Source: Xylocopa sonorina (lineage: Eukaryota > Arthropoda > Insecta > Hymenoptera > Apidae). Taken from it: DNA of 64,000 nucleotides. The DNA is taken from positions 310,001-374,000 of the forward strand of contig NW_027490378.1 in NCBI RefSeq assembly GCF_050948175.1. The letters run 5' to 3'. The position numbers and the translations under genes are program-made. Below are positions 1 through 15,885 of the stretch, one piece after another. Each line of letters begins with the position of its first letter. Position 1 is the stretch's first letter. The notes beneath the pieces are model-generated. The model had not been told where the DNA came from. It ran no database searches and worked only from the letters and a program-made list of their open reading frames with translations.

Positions 1-3000
1 GACATCTGCAAACGCTATTTCCTTGCAAGGAAGTGTCGCATTTACATTCATTTGAAGTGTAGACGAGGAATACATGATACTTCGCAAATCATATGATATA
101 TCTTACCATGAAACGTAGAAATGTGATGCGATATCGCGTTTTAAGAATCATAAGAACTCTATTGCTACGATACGTCGACATCTGCAAACGCTATTTCCTT
201 GAAAGGAAGTGTCGCATTTACATTCATTTGAAGTGTTGACGAGGAATACATGATACTTCGCAAATCATATTATATCTTACCATGAAACATAGAAATGAGA
301 TGCGATATCGCGTTTTAAGAAGCATTAGAAATCTATTGCTACGATACGTAGACATCTGCAAACGCTTTTCCTTGCAAGGTAGTGTCGAATTTACGTTCAT
401 TTGAAGTGTAGACGTGGAATACATGACACTTCGCAAATCATATTATATCTTACCATGAATCATAGAAATGAGATGCGATATCGCGTTTGAAGAAGTATTA
501 GAAATCTATTGCTACGATACGTAGACATCTGCGAACGCCATTTCCTAGCGAGGAAGTGTCGCATTCACATTCATTTGAAGTGTAGACGAGGAATACATGA
601 TACTTCGCAAATCATATTATATCTTACCATGAAACATAGAAATGAGATGCGATATCGCGATTTAAGAATAATAAGAGCTCTATTGCTACGATACGTAGAC
701 ATCGGCAAACGCTATTTCCTTGCATGGTAGTGTCGCATTTACATTCATTTGAAGTGCAGACGTGGAATACATGACACTTCGCAAATCATATTATATCTTA
801 CCATGAAACATAGAAATGAGATGCGACATCGCGATTTAGGAATCATAAGAACTCTATTGCTACGATACGTAGACATCTGCAAACGCTATTTCCTTGCAAA
901 GAAGTGTCGCATTTACATTCATTTGAAGTGTAGACGAGGAATACATAACACTTCGCAAATCATATTATATCTTACCATGAAACATAGAAATGAGATGCGA
1001 TATCGCGTTTTAAGAAGCACTAGAACTCTATTGCTACGATACCTAGACATCTGCAAACGCTATTTCCTTGCAAGGAAGTGTCACATTTACATTCATTTGA
1101 AGTGCAGACGAGGAATACATAACACTTCGCAAATCATATTATATCTTACCATGAAACATAGAAATGAGATGCGATATCGCGTTTTAAGAAGCATCAGAAC
1201 TCTATTGCTACGATACCTAGACATCTGCAAACGCTATTTCCTTGCAAGGAAGTGTCACATTTACATTCATTTGAAGTGTAGAGGAGGAATACATAACACT
1301 TCGCAAATCATATTATATCTTACCATGAAACATAGAAATGAGAAGCGATATCGCGTTTTAAGAAGCATCAGAACTCTATTGCTACAATACCTAGACATCT
1401 GCAAACGCTATTTCCTTGCAAGGAAGTGTCACACTTACATTCATTTGAAGTGTAGACGAGGAATACATAACACTTCGCAAATCATATTATATCTTACCAT
1501 GAAACATAGAAATGAGAAGCGATATCGCGTCTTAAGAATCATAAGAACTCTATTGCTACGATACGTAGACATCTGCAAACGCTATTTCCTTGCAAAGAAG
1601 TGCCGCATTTACATTCATTTGAAGTGTAGACGAGGAATACATAACACTTCGCAAATCATATTATATCTTACCATGAAACATAGAAATGAGATCCGATATC
1701 GCGTTTTAAGAATCATAAGAACTCTATTGCTACGATACGTAGACATCTGCAAACGCTATTTCCTTGCAAGGAAGTGTCGCATTTACATTCATTTGAAGCG
1801 TGGACGAGGAATACATGACACTTCGCAAATCATATTATATCTTACCATGAAACATAGAAATGAGATGCGTTATCGCGTTTTAAGAAGCATCAGAAATCCA
1901 TTGCTACGATACGTAGGCATCTGCAAACGCTATTTCCTTGCAAGAAAGTGTCGCATTTACATTCATTTGAAGTGTAGACGAGGAATACATAACACTTCGT
2001 AAACCATATTATATCTTACCATGAAACATAGAAATGAGATCCGATATCGCGTTTTAAGAATCATAAGAACTCTATTCCTACGATACGTAGACATCTGCAA
2101 ACGCTATTTCCTTGCAAGGAAGTGCCGCATTTACATTCATTTGAAGCGTGGACGAGGAATACATGACACTTCGCAAATCATATTATATCTTACCATGAAA
2201 CATAGAAATGAGATCCGTTATCGCGTTTTAAGAAGCATCAGAAATCCATTGCTACGATACGTAGACATCTGCAAACGCTATTTCCTTGCAAAGAAGTGTC
2301 GCATTTACATTCATTTGAAGTGCAGACGAGGAATACATAACACTTCGCAAATCATATTATATCTTACCATGAAACATAGAAATGAGATCCGATATCGCGT
2401 TTTAAGAATCATAAGAACTCTATTGCTACGATACGTAGACGTCTGCAAACGCTATTTCCTTGCAAGGAAGTGTCGCATTTACATTCATTTGAAGCGTGGA
2501 CGAGGAATACATGACACTTCGCAAATCATATTATATCTTACCATGAATCATAGAAGTGAGATGCGATATCGCGTTTTAAGAAGCAGCTGAAATCCATTGC
2601 TACGATACGTAGACATCAGCAAACGCTATTTCCTTGCAAGAAAGTGTCGCGTTTACATTCATTTGAAGTGTAGACGAGGAATACATAACACTTCGCAAAT
2701 CATATTATATCTTACCATGAAACATTGAAATGAGATGCGATATCGCGTTTTAAGAATCATAAGAACTCTATTGTTACGATACGTAGACATCCGCAAACGC
2801 TATTTCCTTGCAAGGAAGTGTCGCATTTACGTTCATTTGAATCGTTGACGAGGAATGCATAACACTTCGCAATGAATATTATATCTTATCATGAAACATA
2901 GATATGAGATGCAATATCTCGTTCTATGAAGCATTTGAACTCTATTGCTTCGATACGTAGACATCTGCAAACGCTATTTCCTTGCAAAGAAGTGTTGCAT

Positions 3001-5529
3001 TTACATTCATTTGAAGTGTAGACGAGGAATACATAACACTTCGCGAATCATATTATATCTTACCATAAAACATTGAAATGAGATGAGATATCGCGTTTTA
3101 AGAAGCATTTGAACTCTATTGCTTCGATACGTAGACATCTGCAAACGCTATTTCCTTGCAAGGAAGTGTCGCATTTACATTCATTTGAAGTGTAGACGAG
3201 GAATACATAACACTTCGCAAATCATATTATATCTTACCATGAAACATTGAAATGAGGTGCGATATCGCGTTTTAAGGAGCATTTGAACTCTATTGCTTCG
3301 ATACGTAGACATCTGCAAACGCTATTTCCTTGCAAGGAAGTGTCGCATTTACGTTAATTTGAATCGTTGACGAGGAATGCATAACACTTCGCAATGAATA
3401 TTATATCTTATCATGAAACATAGATATGAGATGCAATATCTCGTTCTATGAAGCATTTGAACTCTATTGCTTCGATACGTAGACATCTGCAAACGCTATT
3501 TCCTTGCAAAGAAGTGTTGCATTTACATTCATTTGAAGTGTAGACGAGGAATACATAACACTTCGCAAATCATATTATATTTTACCATGAAACATTGAAA
3601 TGAGATGCGATATGGCGTTTTAAGAAGCATTAGAACATTACTGCTACGATAGGTAGACATTTGCAAACGCTATTTCCTTGCAAGGAAGTGTCGCATTCAC
3701 ATTCATTTGAAGTGTAGACGAGGAATACATAACACTTCGCAAATCATATTATATCTTACCATGAAACATTGAAATGAGATGCGATATCGCGTTTTAAGAA
3801 TCATAAGATCTCTATTGTTACGATACGTAGACATCTGCAAACGCTATTTCCTTGCAAGGAAGTGTCGCATTTACGTTCATTTGAATCGTTGACGAGGAAT
3901 GCATAACACTTCGCAATGAATATTATATCTTATCATGAAACATAGATATGAGATGCAATATCTCGTTTTATGAAGCATTTGAACTCTATTGCTTCGATAC
4001 GTAGACATCTGCAAACGCTATTTCCTTGCAAAGAAGTGTTGCATTTACATTCATTTGAAGTGTAGACGAGGAATACATAACACTTCGCGAATCATATTAT
4101 ATCTTACCATAAAACATTGAAATGAGATGAGATATCGCGTTTTAAGAAGCATTTGAACTCTATTGCTTCGATACGTAGACATCTGCAAACGCTATTTCCT
4201 TGCAAGGAAGTGTCGCATTTACATTCATTTGAAGTGTAGACGAGGAATACATAACACTTCGCAAATCATATTATATCTTACCATGAAACATTGAAATGAG
4301 GTGCGATATCGCGTTTTAAGGAGCATTTGAACTCTATTGCTTCGATACGTAGACATCTGCAAACGCTATTTCCTTGCAAGGAAGTGTCGCATTTACATTC
4401 ATTTGAAGTGTAGACGAGGAATACATAACACTTCGCAAATCATATTATATCTTACCATGAAACATTGAAATGAGATGCGATATCGCGTTTTAAGAATCAT
4501 AAGAACTCTATTGTTACGATACGTAGACATCTGCAAACGCTATTTCCTTGCAAGGAAGTGTCGCATTTACGTTCATTTGAATCGTAGACGAGGAATGCAT
4601 AACACTTCGCAATGAATATTATATCTTATCTTGAAACATAGATATGAGATGCGATATCGCGTTTTAAGAATCATATGAACTCTATTGTTACGATACGTAG
4701 ACATCTGCAAACGCTATTTCCTTGCAAGGAAGTGTCGCATTTACGTTCATTTGAATCGTTGACGAGGAATGCATAACACTTCGCAATGAATATTATATCT
4801 TATCATGAAACATAGATATGAGATGCAATATCTCGTTTCATGAAGCATTTGAACTCTATTGCTTCGATACGTAGACATCTGCAAACGCTATTTCCTTGCA
4901 AAGAAGTGTTGCATTTACATTCATTTGAAGTGTAGACGAGGAATACATAACACTTCGCAAATCATATTATATCTTACCATGAAACATTGAAATGAGATGC
5001 GATATCGCGTTTCAAGAAGCATTAGAACATTACTGCTACGATAGGTAGACATTTGCAAACGCTATTTCCTTGCAAGGAAGTGTCGCATTCACATTCATTT
5101 GAAGTGTAGACGGGGAATACATAACACTTCGCAAATCATATTATATCTTACCATGAAACATTGAAATGAGATGCGATATCGCGTTTTAAGAATCATAAGA
5201 ACTCTATTGTTACGATACGTAGACATCTGCAAACGCTATTTCCTTGCAAGGAAGTGTCGCATTTACGTTCATTTGAATCGTAGACGAGGGATGCATAACA
5301 CTTCGCAATGAATATTATAAATTATCATGAAACATAGATATGAGATGCAATATCTCGTTTTAAGAAGCATTTGAACTCTATTGCTTCAATACGTAGACAT
5401 CTGCAAACGCTATTTCCTTGCAAGGAAGTGTCGCATTTACATTCATTTGAAGTGTAGACGAGGAATACATGATACTTCGAAAATCATATTATATCTTACC
5501 ATGGAACATAGAAATGAGATGCGATATCG

Positions 5530-8500
5530 CGTTTTAAGAAGCATTTGAACTCTATTGCTTCGATACGTAGACATCTGCAAACGCTATTTCCTTGCGAGGA
5601 AGTGTCGCATTTACATTCATTTGAAGTGTAGACGAGGAATACATAACACTTCGCAAATCATATTATATCCTACCATGAAACATTGAAATGAGATGCGATA
5701 TCGCGTTTTAAGAAGCATTTGAACTCTATTGCTTCGATACGTAGACATCTGCAAACGCTATTTCCTTGCAAGGAAGTGTAGCATTTACATTCATTTGAAG
5801 TGTAGACGAGGAATACATGATACTTCGCAAATCATATTATATCTTACCACGAAACATAGAAATGAGATGCGATATCGCGTTTTAAGAAGCATTTGAACTC
5901 TATTGCTTCGATACGTGGACATCAGCAAACGCTATTTCCTTGCAAGGAAGTGTCGCATTTACATTCATTTGAAGTGTAGACGAGGAATACATAACACTTC
6001 GCAAATCATATTATATCTTACCATGAAACATAGAAATGAGATCCGATATCGCGTTGTAAGAATCATAAGAACCCTATTGCTACGATACGTAGACATCTGC
6101 AAACGCTATTTCCTTGCAGGGAAGTGTCGCATTTACATTCATTTGAAGTGTAGACGAGGAATACATGACACTTCGCAAATCATATTATATCTTACCATGA
6201 AACGTAGAAATGTGATGCTATATCGCGTTTTAAGAATCATAAGAACTCTATTGCTACGATACGTCGACATCTGCAAACGCTATTTCCTTGCAAGGAAGTG
6301 TCGCATTTACATTCATTTGAAATGTTGACGAGGAATACATGATACTTCGCAAATCATATTATATCTTACCATGAAACATAGAAATGAGATGCGATATCGC
6401 GTTTTAAGAAGCATTCGAACATTACTGCTACGATAGGTAGACATTTGCAAACGCTATTTCCTTGCAAGGAAGTGTCGCATTCACATTCATTTGAAGTGTA
6501 GACGAGGAATACATAACACTTCGCAAATCATATTATATCTTACCATGAAACATTGAAATGAGATGCGATATCGCGTTTTATGAATCATAAGAACTCTATT
6601 GTTACGATACGTAGACATCTGCAAACGCTATTTCCTTGCAAGGAAGTGTCGCATTTACATTCACTTGAAGTGTAGACGAGGAATACATAACACTTCGCAA
6701 ATCATATTATATCTTACCATGAAACATTGAAATGAGATGCGATATCGCGTCTTAAGAAGCATTACAACATTACTGCTACGATAGGTAGACATTTGCAAAC
6801 GCTATTTCCATGCAAGGAAGTGTCGCATTCACTTCCATTTGAAGTGTAGACGAGGAATACATAACACTTCGCAAATCATATTATATCTTACCATGAAACA
6901 TTGAAATGAGATGCGATTTCGCGTTTTAAGAAGCATTTGAACTCTATTGCTTCGATACGTAGACATCTGCAAACGCTATTTCCTTGCGAGGAAGTGTCGC
7001 ATTTACATTCATTTGAAGTGTAGACGAGGAATACATAACACTTCGCAAATCATATTATATCCTACCATGAAACATTGAAATGAGATGCGATATCGCGTTT
7101 TAAGAAGCATTTGAACTCTATTGCTTCGATACGTAGACATCTGCAAACGCTATTTCCTTGCAAGGAAGTGTAGCATTTACATTCATTTGAAGTGTAGACG
7201 AGGAATACATGATACTTCGCAAATCATATTATATCTTACCACGAAACATAGAAATGAGATGCGATATCGCGTTTTAAGAAGCATTTGAACTCTATTGCTT
7301 CGATACGTGGACATCAGCAAACGCTATTTCCTTGCAAGGAAGTGTCGCATTTACATTCATTTGAAGTGTAGACGAGGAATACATAACACTTCGCAAATCA
7401 TATTATATCTTACCATGAAACATAGAAATGAGATCCGATATCGCGTTGTAAGAATCATAAGAACTCTATTGCTACGATACGTAGACATCTGCAAACGCTA
7501 TTTCCTTGCAGGGAAGTGTCGCATTTACATTCACTTGAAGTGTAGACGAGGAATACATGACACTTCGCAAATCATATTATATCTTACCATGAAACGTAGA
7601 AATGTGATGCGATATCGCGTTTTAAGAATCATAAGAACTCTATTGCTACGATACGTCGACATCTGCAAACGCTATTTCCTTGCAAAGAAGTGCCGCATTT
7701 ACATTCATTTGAAGTGTAGACGAGGAATACATAACACTTCGCAAATCATATTATATCTTACCATGAAACATTGAAATGAGATGCGATATCGCGTTTTATG
7801 AATCATAAGAACTCTACTGTTACGATACGTAGACATCTGCAAACGCTATTTCCTTGCAAGGAAGTGTCGCATTTACATTCACTTGAAGTGTAGACGAGGA
7901 ATACATAACACTTCGCAAATCATATTATATCTTACCGTGAAACATTGAAATGAGATGCGATATCGCGTCTTAAGAAGCATTACAACATTACTGCTACGAT
8001 AGGTAGACATTTGCAAACGCTATTTCCTTGCAAGGAAGTGTCGCATTTACGTTCATTTGAATCGTAGACGAGGGATGCATAACACTTCGCAATGAATATT
8101 ATAAATTATCATGAAACATAGATATGAGATGCAATATCTCGTTTTAAGAAGCATTTGGACTCTATTGCTTCAATACGTAGACATCTGCAAACGCTATTTC
8201 CTTGCAAGGAAGTGTCGCATTTACATTCATTTGAAGTGTAGACGAGGAATACATAACACTTCGCAAATCATATTATATCCTACCATGAAACATTGAAATG
8301 AGATGCGATATCGCGTTTTAAGAAGCATTTGAACTCTATTGCTTCGATACGTGGACTTCAGCAGACGCTATTTCCTTGCAAGGAAGTGTCGCATTTACAT
8401 TCATTTGAAGTGTAGACGAGGAATACATAACACTTCGCAAATCATATTATATCTTACCATGAAACATAGAAATGAGATCCGATATCGCGTTGTAAGAATC

Positions 8501-9300
8501 ATAAGAACTCTATTGCTACGATACGTAGACATCTGCAAACGCTATTTCCTTGCAGGGAAGTGTCGCATTTACATTCATTTGAAGTGTAGACGAGGAATAC
8601 ATGACACTTCGCAAATCATATTATATCTTACCATGAAACGTAGAAATGTGATGCGATATCGCGTTTTAAGAATCATAAGAACTCTATTGCTACGATACGT
8701 CGACATCTGCAAACGCTATTTCCTTGCAAGGAAGTGTCGCATTTACATTCATTTGAAGTGTTGACGAGGAATACATGATACTTCGCAAATCATATTATAT
8801 CTTACCATGAAACATAGAAATGAGATGCGATATCGCGTTTTAAGAAGCATTCGAACATTACTGCTACGATAGGTAGACATTTGCAAACGCTATTTCCTTG
8901 CAAGGAAGTGTCGCATTCACATTCATTTGAAGTGTAGACGAGGAATACATAACACTTCGCAAATCATATTATATCTTACCATGAAACATTGAAATGAGAT
9001 GCGATATCGCGTTTTATGAATCATAAGAACTCTATTGTTACGATACGTAGACATCTGCAAACGCTATTTCCTTGCAAGGAAGTGTCGCATTTACATTCAC
9101 TTGAAGTGTAGACGAGGAATACATAACACTTCGCAAATCATATTATATCTTACCGTGAAACATTGAAATGAGATGCGATATCGCGTCTTAAGAAGCATTA
9201 CAACATTACTGCTACGATAGGTAGACATTTGCAAACGCTATTTCCATGCAAGGAAGTGTCGCATTCACTTCCATTTGAAGTGTAGACGAGGAATACATAA
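5530..9300 (+). repeat. Higher-order repeats of 8 and 9 monomers (1392 and 1566 bp)
   Basis: Variant-marked monomer blocks recur at multiples of 174. The block at about 5530-6285, with TTGCGAGGAAG near 5595 and GTGTAGCATTTAC near 5776, repeats 1392 bp later at about 6920-7677. The block at 8111-8340 repeats at 9503-9732 (1392 bp). The block from 8339 to about 9300 repeats from 9905 (1566 bp) until the copies diverge near 10600. The boundaries overlap and are approximate. This is the mosaic expected from repeated unequal exchange or segmental amplification inside a satellite. Confidence 0.8.
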
Positions 9301-9949
9301 CACTTCGCAAATCATATTATATCTTACCATGAAACATTGAAATGAGATGCGATATCGCGTTTTAAGAATCATAAGAACTCTATTGTTACGATACGTAGAC
9401 ATCTGCAAACGCTATTTCCTTGCAAGGAAGTGTCGCATTTACGTTCATTTGAATCGTAGACGAGGGATGCATAACACTTCGCAATGAATATTATAAATTA
9501 TCATGAAACATAGATATGAGATGCAATATCTCGTTTTAAGAAGCATTTGGACTCTATTGCTTCAATACGTAGACATCTGCAAACGCTATTTCCTTGCAAG
9601 GAAGTGTCGCATTTACATTCATTTGAAGTGTAGACGAGGAATACATAACACTTCGCAAATCATATTATATCCTACCATGAAACATTGAAATGAGATGCGA
9701 TATCGCGTTTTAAGAAGCATTTGAACTCTATTGCTTCGATACGTAGACATCTGCAAACGCTATTTCCTTGCAAGGAAGTGTAGCATTTACATTCATTTGA
9801 AGTGTAGACGAGGAATACATGATACTTCGCAAATCATATTATATCTTACCACGAAACATAGAAATGAGATGCGATATCGCGTTTTAAGAAGCATTTGAAC
9901 TCTATTGCTTCGATACGTGGACTTCAGCAAACGCTATTTCCTTGCAAGG

Positions 9950-12900
9950 AAGTGTCGCATTTACATTCATTTGAAGTGTAGACGAGGAATACATAACACT
10001 TCGCAAATCATATTATATCTTACCATGAAACATAGAAATGAGATCCGATATCGCGTTGTAAGAATCATAAGAACTCTATTGCTACGATACGTAGACATCT
10101 GCAAACGCTATTTCCTTGCAGGGAAGTGTCGCATTTACATTCATTTGAAGTGTAGACGAGGAATACATGACACTTCGCAAATCATATTATATCTTACCAT
10201 GAAACGTAGAAATGTGATGCGATATCGCGTTTTAAGAATCATAAGAACTCTATTGCTACGATACGTCGACATCTGCAAACGCTATTTCCTTGCAAGGAAA
10301 TGTCGCATTTACATTCATTTGAAGTGTTGACGAGGAATACATGATACTTCGCAAATCATATTATATCTTACCATGAAACATAGAAATGAGATGCGATATC
10401 GCGTTTTAAGAAGCATTCGAACATTACTGCTACGATAGGTAGACATTTGCAAACGCTATTTCCTTGCAAGGAAGTGTCGCATTCACATTCATTTGAAGTG
10501 CAGACGAGGAATACATAACACTTCGCAAATCATATTATATCTTACCATGAAACATTGAAATGAGATGCGATATCGCGTTTTATGAATCATAAGAACTCTA
10601 TTGCTACGATACGTAGACATCTGCAAACGCTATTTCCTTGCAGGGAAGTGTCGCATTTACATTCATTTGAAGTGTAGACGAGGAATACATGACACTTCGC
10701 AAATCATATTATATCTTACCATGAAACGTAGAAATGTGATGCGATATCGCGTTTTAAGAATCATAAGAACTCTATTGCTACGATACGTCGACATCTGCAA
10801 ACGCTATTTCCTTGCAAGGAAATGTCGCATTTACATTCATTTGAAGTGTTGACGAGGAATACATGATACTTCGCAAATCATATTATATCTTACCATGAAA
10901 CATAGAAATGAGATGCGATATCGCGTTTTAAGAAGCTTTCGAACATTACTGCTACGATAGGTAGACATTTGCAAACGCTATTTCCTTGCAAGGAAGTGTC
11001 GCATTCACATTCATTTGAAGTGTAGACGAGGAATACATAACACTTCGCAAATCATATTATATCTTACCATGAAACATTGAAATGAGATGCGATATCGCGT
11101 TTTATGAATCATAAGAACTCTATTGTTACGATACGTAGACATCTGCAAACGCTATTTCCTTGCAAGGAAGTGTCGCATTTACATTCACTTGAAGTGTAGA
11201 CGAGGAATACATAACACTTCGCAAATCATATTATATCTTACCGTGAAACATTGAAATGAGATGCGATATCGCGTCTTAAGAAGCATTACAACATTACTGC
11301 TACTATAGGTAGACATTTGCAAACGCTATTTCCATGCAAGGAAGTGTCGCATTCACTTCCATTTGAAGTGTAGACGAGGAATACATAACACTTCGCAAAT
11401 CATATTATATCTTACCATGAAACATTGAAATGAGATGCGATATCGCGTTTTAAGAATCATAAGAACTCTATTGTTATGATACGTAGACATCTGCAAACGC
11501 TATTTCCTTGCAAGGAAGTGTAGCATTTACGTTCATTTGAGTCGTAGACGAGGGATGCATAACACTTCGCAATGAATATTATAAATTATCATGAAACATA
11601 GATATGAGATGCAATATCTCGTTTTAAGAAGCATTTGGACTCTATTGCTTCAATACGTAGACATCTGCAAACGCTATTTCCTTGCAAGGAAGTGTCGCAT
11701 TTACATTCATTTGAAGTGTAGACGAGGAATACATAACACTTCGCAAATCATATTATATCTTACCATGAAACATAGAAATGAGATCCGATATCGCGTTGTA
11801 AGAATCATAAGAACTCTATTGCTACGATACGTAGACATCTGCAAACGCTATTTCCTTGCAGGGAAGTGTCGCATTTACATTCATTTGAAGTGTAGACGAG
11901 GAATACATGACACTTCGCAAATCATATTATATCTTACCATGAAACGTAGAAATGAGATGCGATATAGCGTTTTAAGAATCATAAGAACTCTATTGCTACG
12001 ATACGTCGACATCTGCAAACGCTATTTCCTTGCAAGGAAGTGTCGCATTTACATTCACTTGAAGTGTAGACGAGGAATACATAACACTTCGCAAATCAGA
12101 TTATATCTTACCATGAAACATTGGAATGAGATGCGATATCGCGTTTTAAGAATCATAAGAACTCTATTGTTACGATACGTAGACATCTGCAAACGCTATT
12201 TCCTTGCAAGGAAGTGTCGCATTTACGTTCATTTGAATCGTAGACGAGGGATGCATAACACTTCGCAATGAATATTATAAATTATCATGAAACATAGATA
12301 TGAGATGCAATATCTCGTTTTAAGAAGCATTTGGACTCTATTGCTTCAATACGTAGACATCTGCAAACGCTATTTCCTTGCAAGGAAGTGTCGCATTTAC
12401 ATTCATTTGAAGTGTAGACGAGGAAAACATAACACTTCGCAAATCATATTATATCTTACCATGAAACATAGAAATGAGATCCGATATCGCGTTGTAAAAA
12501 TCTTAAGAACTCTATTTCTACGATACGTAGATATCTGCAAACGCTATTTCCTTGCAGGGAAGTGTCGCATTTACATTCATTTGAAGTGTAGACGAGGAAT
12601 ACATGACACTTCGCAAATCATATTATATCTTACCATGAAAAGTAGAAATGAGATGCGATATAGCGTTTTAAGAATCATAAGAACTCTGTTGCTACGATAC
12701 GTCGACATCTGCAAACGCTATTTCCTTGCAAGGAAGTGTCGCATTTACATTCATTTGAAGTGTTTACGAGGAATACATGATACTTCGCAAATCATATTAT
12801 ATCTTACCATGAAACATAGAAATGAGATGCGATATCGCGTTTTAAGAAGCATTAGAACATTACTGCTACGATAGGTAGACATTTGCAAACGCTATTTCCT

Positions 12901-15885
12901 TGCAAGGAAGTGTCGCATTTACATTCATTTGAAGTGTAGACGAGGAATACATAACACTTCGCAAATCATATTATATCTTACCATGAAACATAGAAATGAG
13001 ATCCGATATCGCGTTGTAAGAATCATAAGAACTCTATTGCTACGATACGTAGACATCTGCAAACGCTATTTCCTTGCAGGGAAGTGTCGCATTTACATTC
13101 ATTTGAAGTGTAGACGAGGAATACATGACACTTCGCAAATCATATTATATCTTACCATGAAACGTAGAAATGTGATGCGATATCGCGTTTTAAGAATCAT
13201 AAGAACTCTATTGCTACGATACGTCGACATCTGCAAACGCTATTTCCTTGCAAGGAAATGTCGCATTTACATTCATTTGAAGTGTTGACGAGGAATACAT
13301 GATACTTCGCAAATCATATTATATCTTACCATGAAACATAGAAATGAGATGCGATATCGCGTTTTAAGAAGCATTCGAACATTACTGCTACGATAGGTAG
13401 ACATTTGCAAACGCTATTTCCTTGCAAGGAAGTGTCGCATTCACATTCATTTGAAGTGTAGACGAGGAATACATAACACTTCGCAAATCATATTATATCT
13501 TACCATGAAACATTGAAATGAGATGCGATATCGCGTTTTATGAATCATAAGAACTCTATTGCTACGATACGTAGACATCTGCAAACGCTATTTCCTTGCA
13601 GGGAAGTGTCGCATTTACATTCATTTGAAGTGTAGACGAGGAATACATGACACTTCGCAAATCATATTATATCTTACCATGAAACGTAGAAATGTGATGC
13701 GATATCGCGTTTTAAGAATCATAAGAACTCTATTGCTACGATACGTCGACATCTGCAAACGCTATTTCCTTGCAAGGAAATGTCGCATTTACATTCATTT
13801 GAAGTGTTGACGAGGAATACATGATACTTCGCAAATCATATTATATCTTACCATGAAACATAGAAATGAGATGCGATATCGCGTTTTAAGAAGCTTTCGA
13901 ACATTACTGCTACGATAGGTAGACATTTGCAAACGCTATTTCCTTGCAAGGAAGTGTCGCATTCACATTCATTTGAAGTGTAGACGAGGAATACATAACA
14001 CTTCGCAAATCATATTATATCTTACCATGAAACATTGAAATGAGATGCGATATCGCGTTTTATGAATCATAAGAACTCTATTGTTACGATACGTAGACAT
14101 CTGCAAACGCTATTTCCTTGCAAGGAAGTGTCGCATTTACATTCACTTGAAGTGTAGACGAGGAATACATAACACTTCGCAAATCATATTATATCTTACC
14201 GTGAAACATTGAAATGAGATGCGATATCGCGTCTTAAGAAGCATTACAACATTACTGCTACTATAGGTAGACATTTGCAAACGCTATTTCCATGCAAGGA
14301 AGTGTCGCATTCACTTCCATTTGAAGTGTAGACGAGGAATACATAACACTTCGCAAATCATATTATATCTTACCATGAAACATTGAAATGAGATGCGATA
14401 TCGCGTTTTAAGAATCATAAGAACTCTATTGTTATGATACGTAGACATCTGCAAACGCTATTTCCTTGCAAGGAAGTGTCGCATTTACGTTCATTTGAGT
14501 CGTAGACGAGGGATGCATAACACTTCGCAATGAATATTATAAATTATCATGAAACATAGATATGAGATGCAATATCTCGTTTTAAGAAGCATTTGGACTC
14601 TATTGCTTCAATACGTAGACATCTGCAAACGCTATTTCCTTGCAAGGAAGTGTCGCATTTACATTCATTTGAAGTGTAGACGAGGAATACATAACACTTC
14701 GCAAATCATATTATATCTTACCATGAAACATAGAAATGAGATCCGATATCGCGTTGTAAGAATCATAAGAACTCTATTGCTACGATACGTAGACATCTGC
14801 AAACGCTATTTCCTTGCAGGGAAGTGTCGCATTTACATTCATTTGAAGTGTAGACGAGGAATACATGACACTTCGCAAATCATATTATATCTTACCATGA
14901 AACGTAGAAATGAGATGCGATATAGCGTTTTAAGAATCATAAGAACTCTATTGCTACGATACGTCGACATCTGCAAACGCTATTTCCTTGCAAGGAAGTG
15001 TCGCATTTACATTCACTTGAAGTGTAGACGAGGAATACATAACACTTCGCAAATCAGATTATATCTTACCATGAAACATTGGAATGAGATGCGATATCGC
15101 GTTTTAAGAATCATAAGAACTCTATTGTTACGATACGTAGACATCTGCAAACGCTATTTCCTTGCAAGGAAGTGTCGCATTTACGTTCATTTGAATCGTA
15201 GACGAGGGATGCATAACACTTCGCAATGAATATTATAAATTATCATGAAACATAGATATGAGATGCAATATCTCGTTTTAAGAAGCATTTGGACTCTATT
15301 GCTTCAATACGTAGACATCTGCAAACGCTATTTCCTTGCAAGGAAGTGTCGCATTTACATTCATTTGAAGTGTAGACGAGGAAAACATAACACTTCGCAA
15401 ATCATATTATATCTTACCATGAAACATAGAAATGAGATCCGATATCGCGTTGTAAAAATCTTAAGAACTCTATTTCTACGATACGTAGATATCTGCAAAC
15501 GCTATTTCCTTGCAGGGAAGTGTCGCATTTACATTCATTTGAAGTGTAGACGAGGAATACATGACACTTCGCAAATCATATTATATCTTACCATGAAAAG
15601 TAGAAATGAGATGCGATATAGCGTTTTAAGAATCATAAGAACTCTGTTGCTACGATACGTCGACATCTGCAAACGCTATTTCCTTGCAAGGAAGTGTCGC
15701 ATTTACATTCATTTGAAGTGTTTACGAGGAATACATGATACTTCGCAAATCATATTATATCTTACCATGAAACATAGAAATGAGATGCGATATCGCGTTT
15801 TAAGAAGCATTAGAACATTACTGCTACGATAGGTAGACATTTGCAAACGCTATTTCCTTGCAAGGAAGTGTCGCATTCACATTCA
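9950..15885 (+). repeat. Tandem 17-monomer higher-order repeat (2958 bp x 2)
   Basis: Two adjacent copies, about 9950-12927 and 12928-15885. Matching points all lie 2958 bp (17 x 174) apart: 9971/12929, 10601/13559, 11591/14549 and 12287/15245. Long stretches translate identically in the two copies, and only scattered SNPs are seen, for example the C at 10501 against T at 13459. This indicates a recent duplication of a 17-monomer block. The exact ends are uncertain by tens of bases. Confidence 0.88.

Noticed and set aside
1..174. CENP-B box in the monomer
   Set aside because: The consensus has no CGGG or CCCG, so the core TTCGNNNNANNCGGG cannot match on either strand.
749..2002. Long forward open frames through the satellite (417, 641, 381 codons and many shorter) as real repeat-protein genes
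   Set aside because: The 174-bp period is a multiple of three, so one stop-free consensus frame is enough. Stops appear at random monomers, many frames begin only at TTG or GTG, and no promoter or introns are visible.
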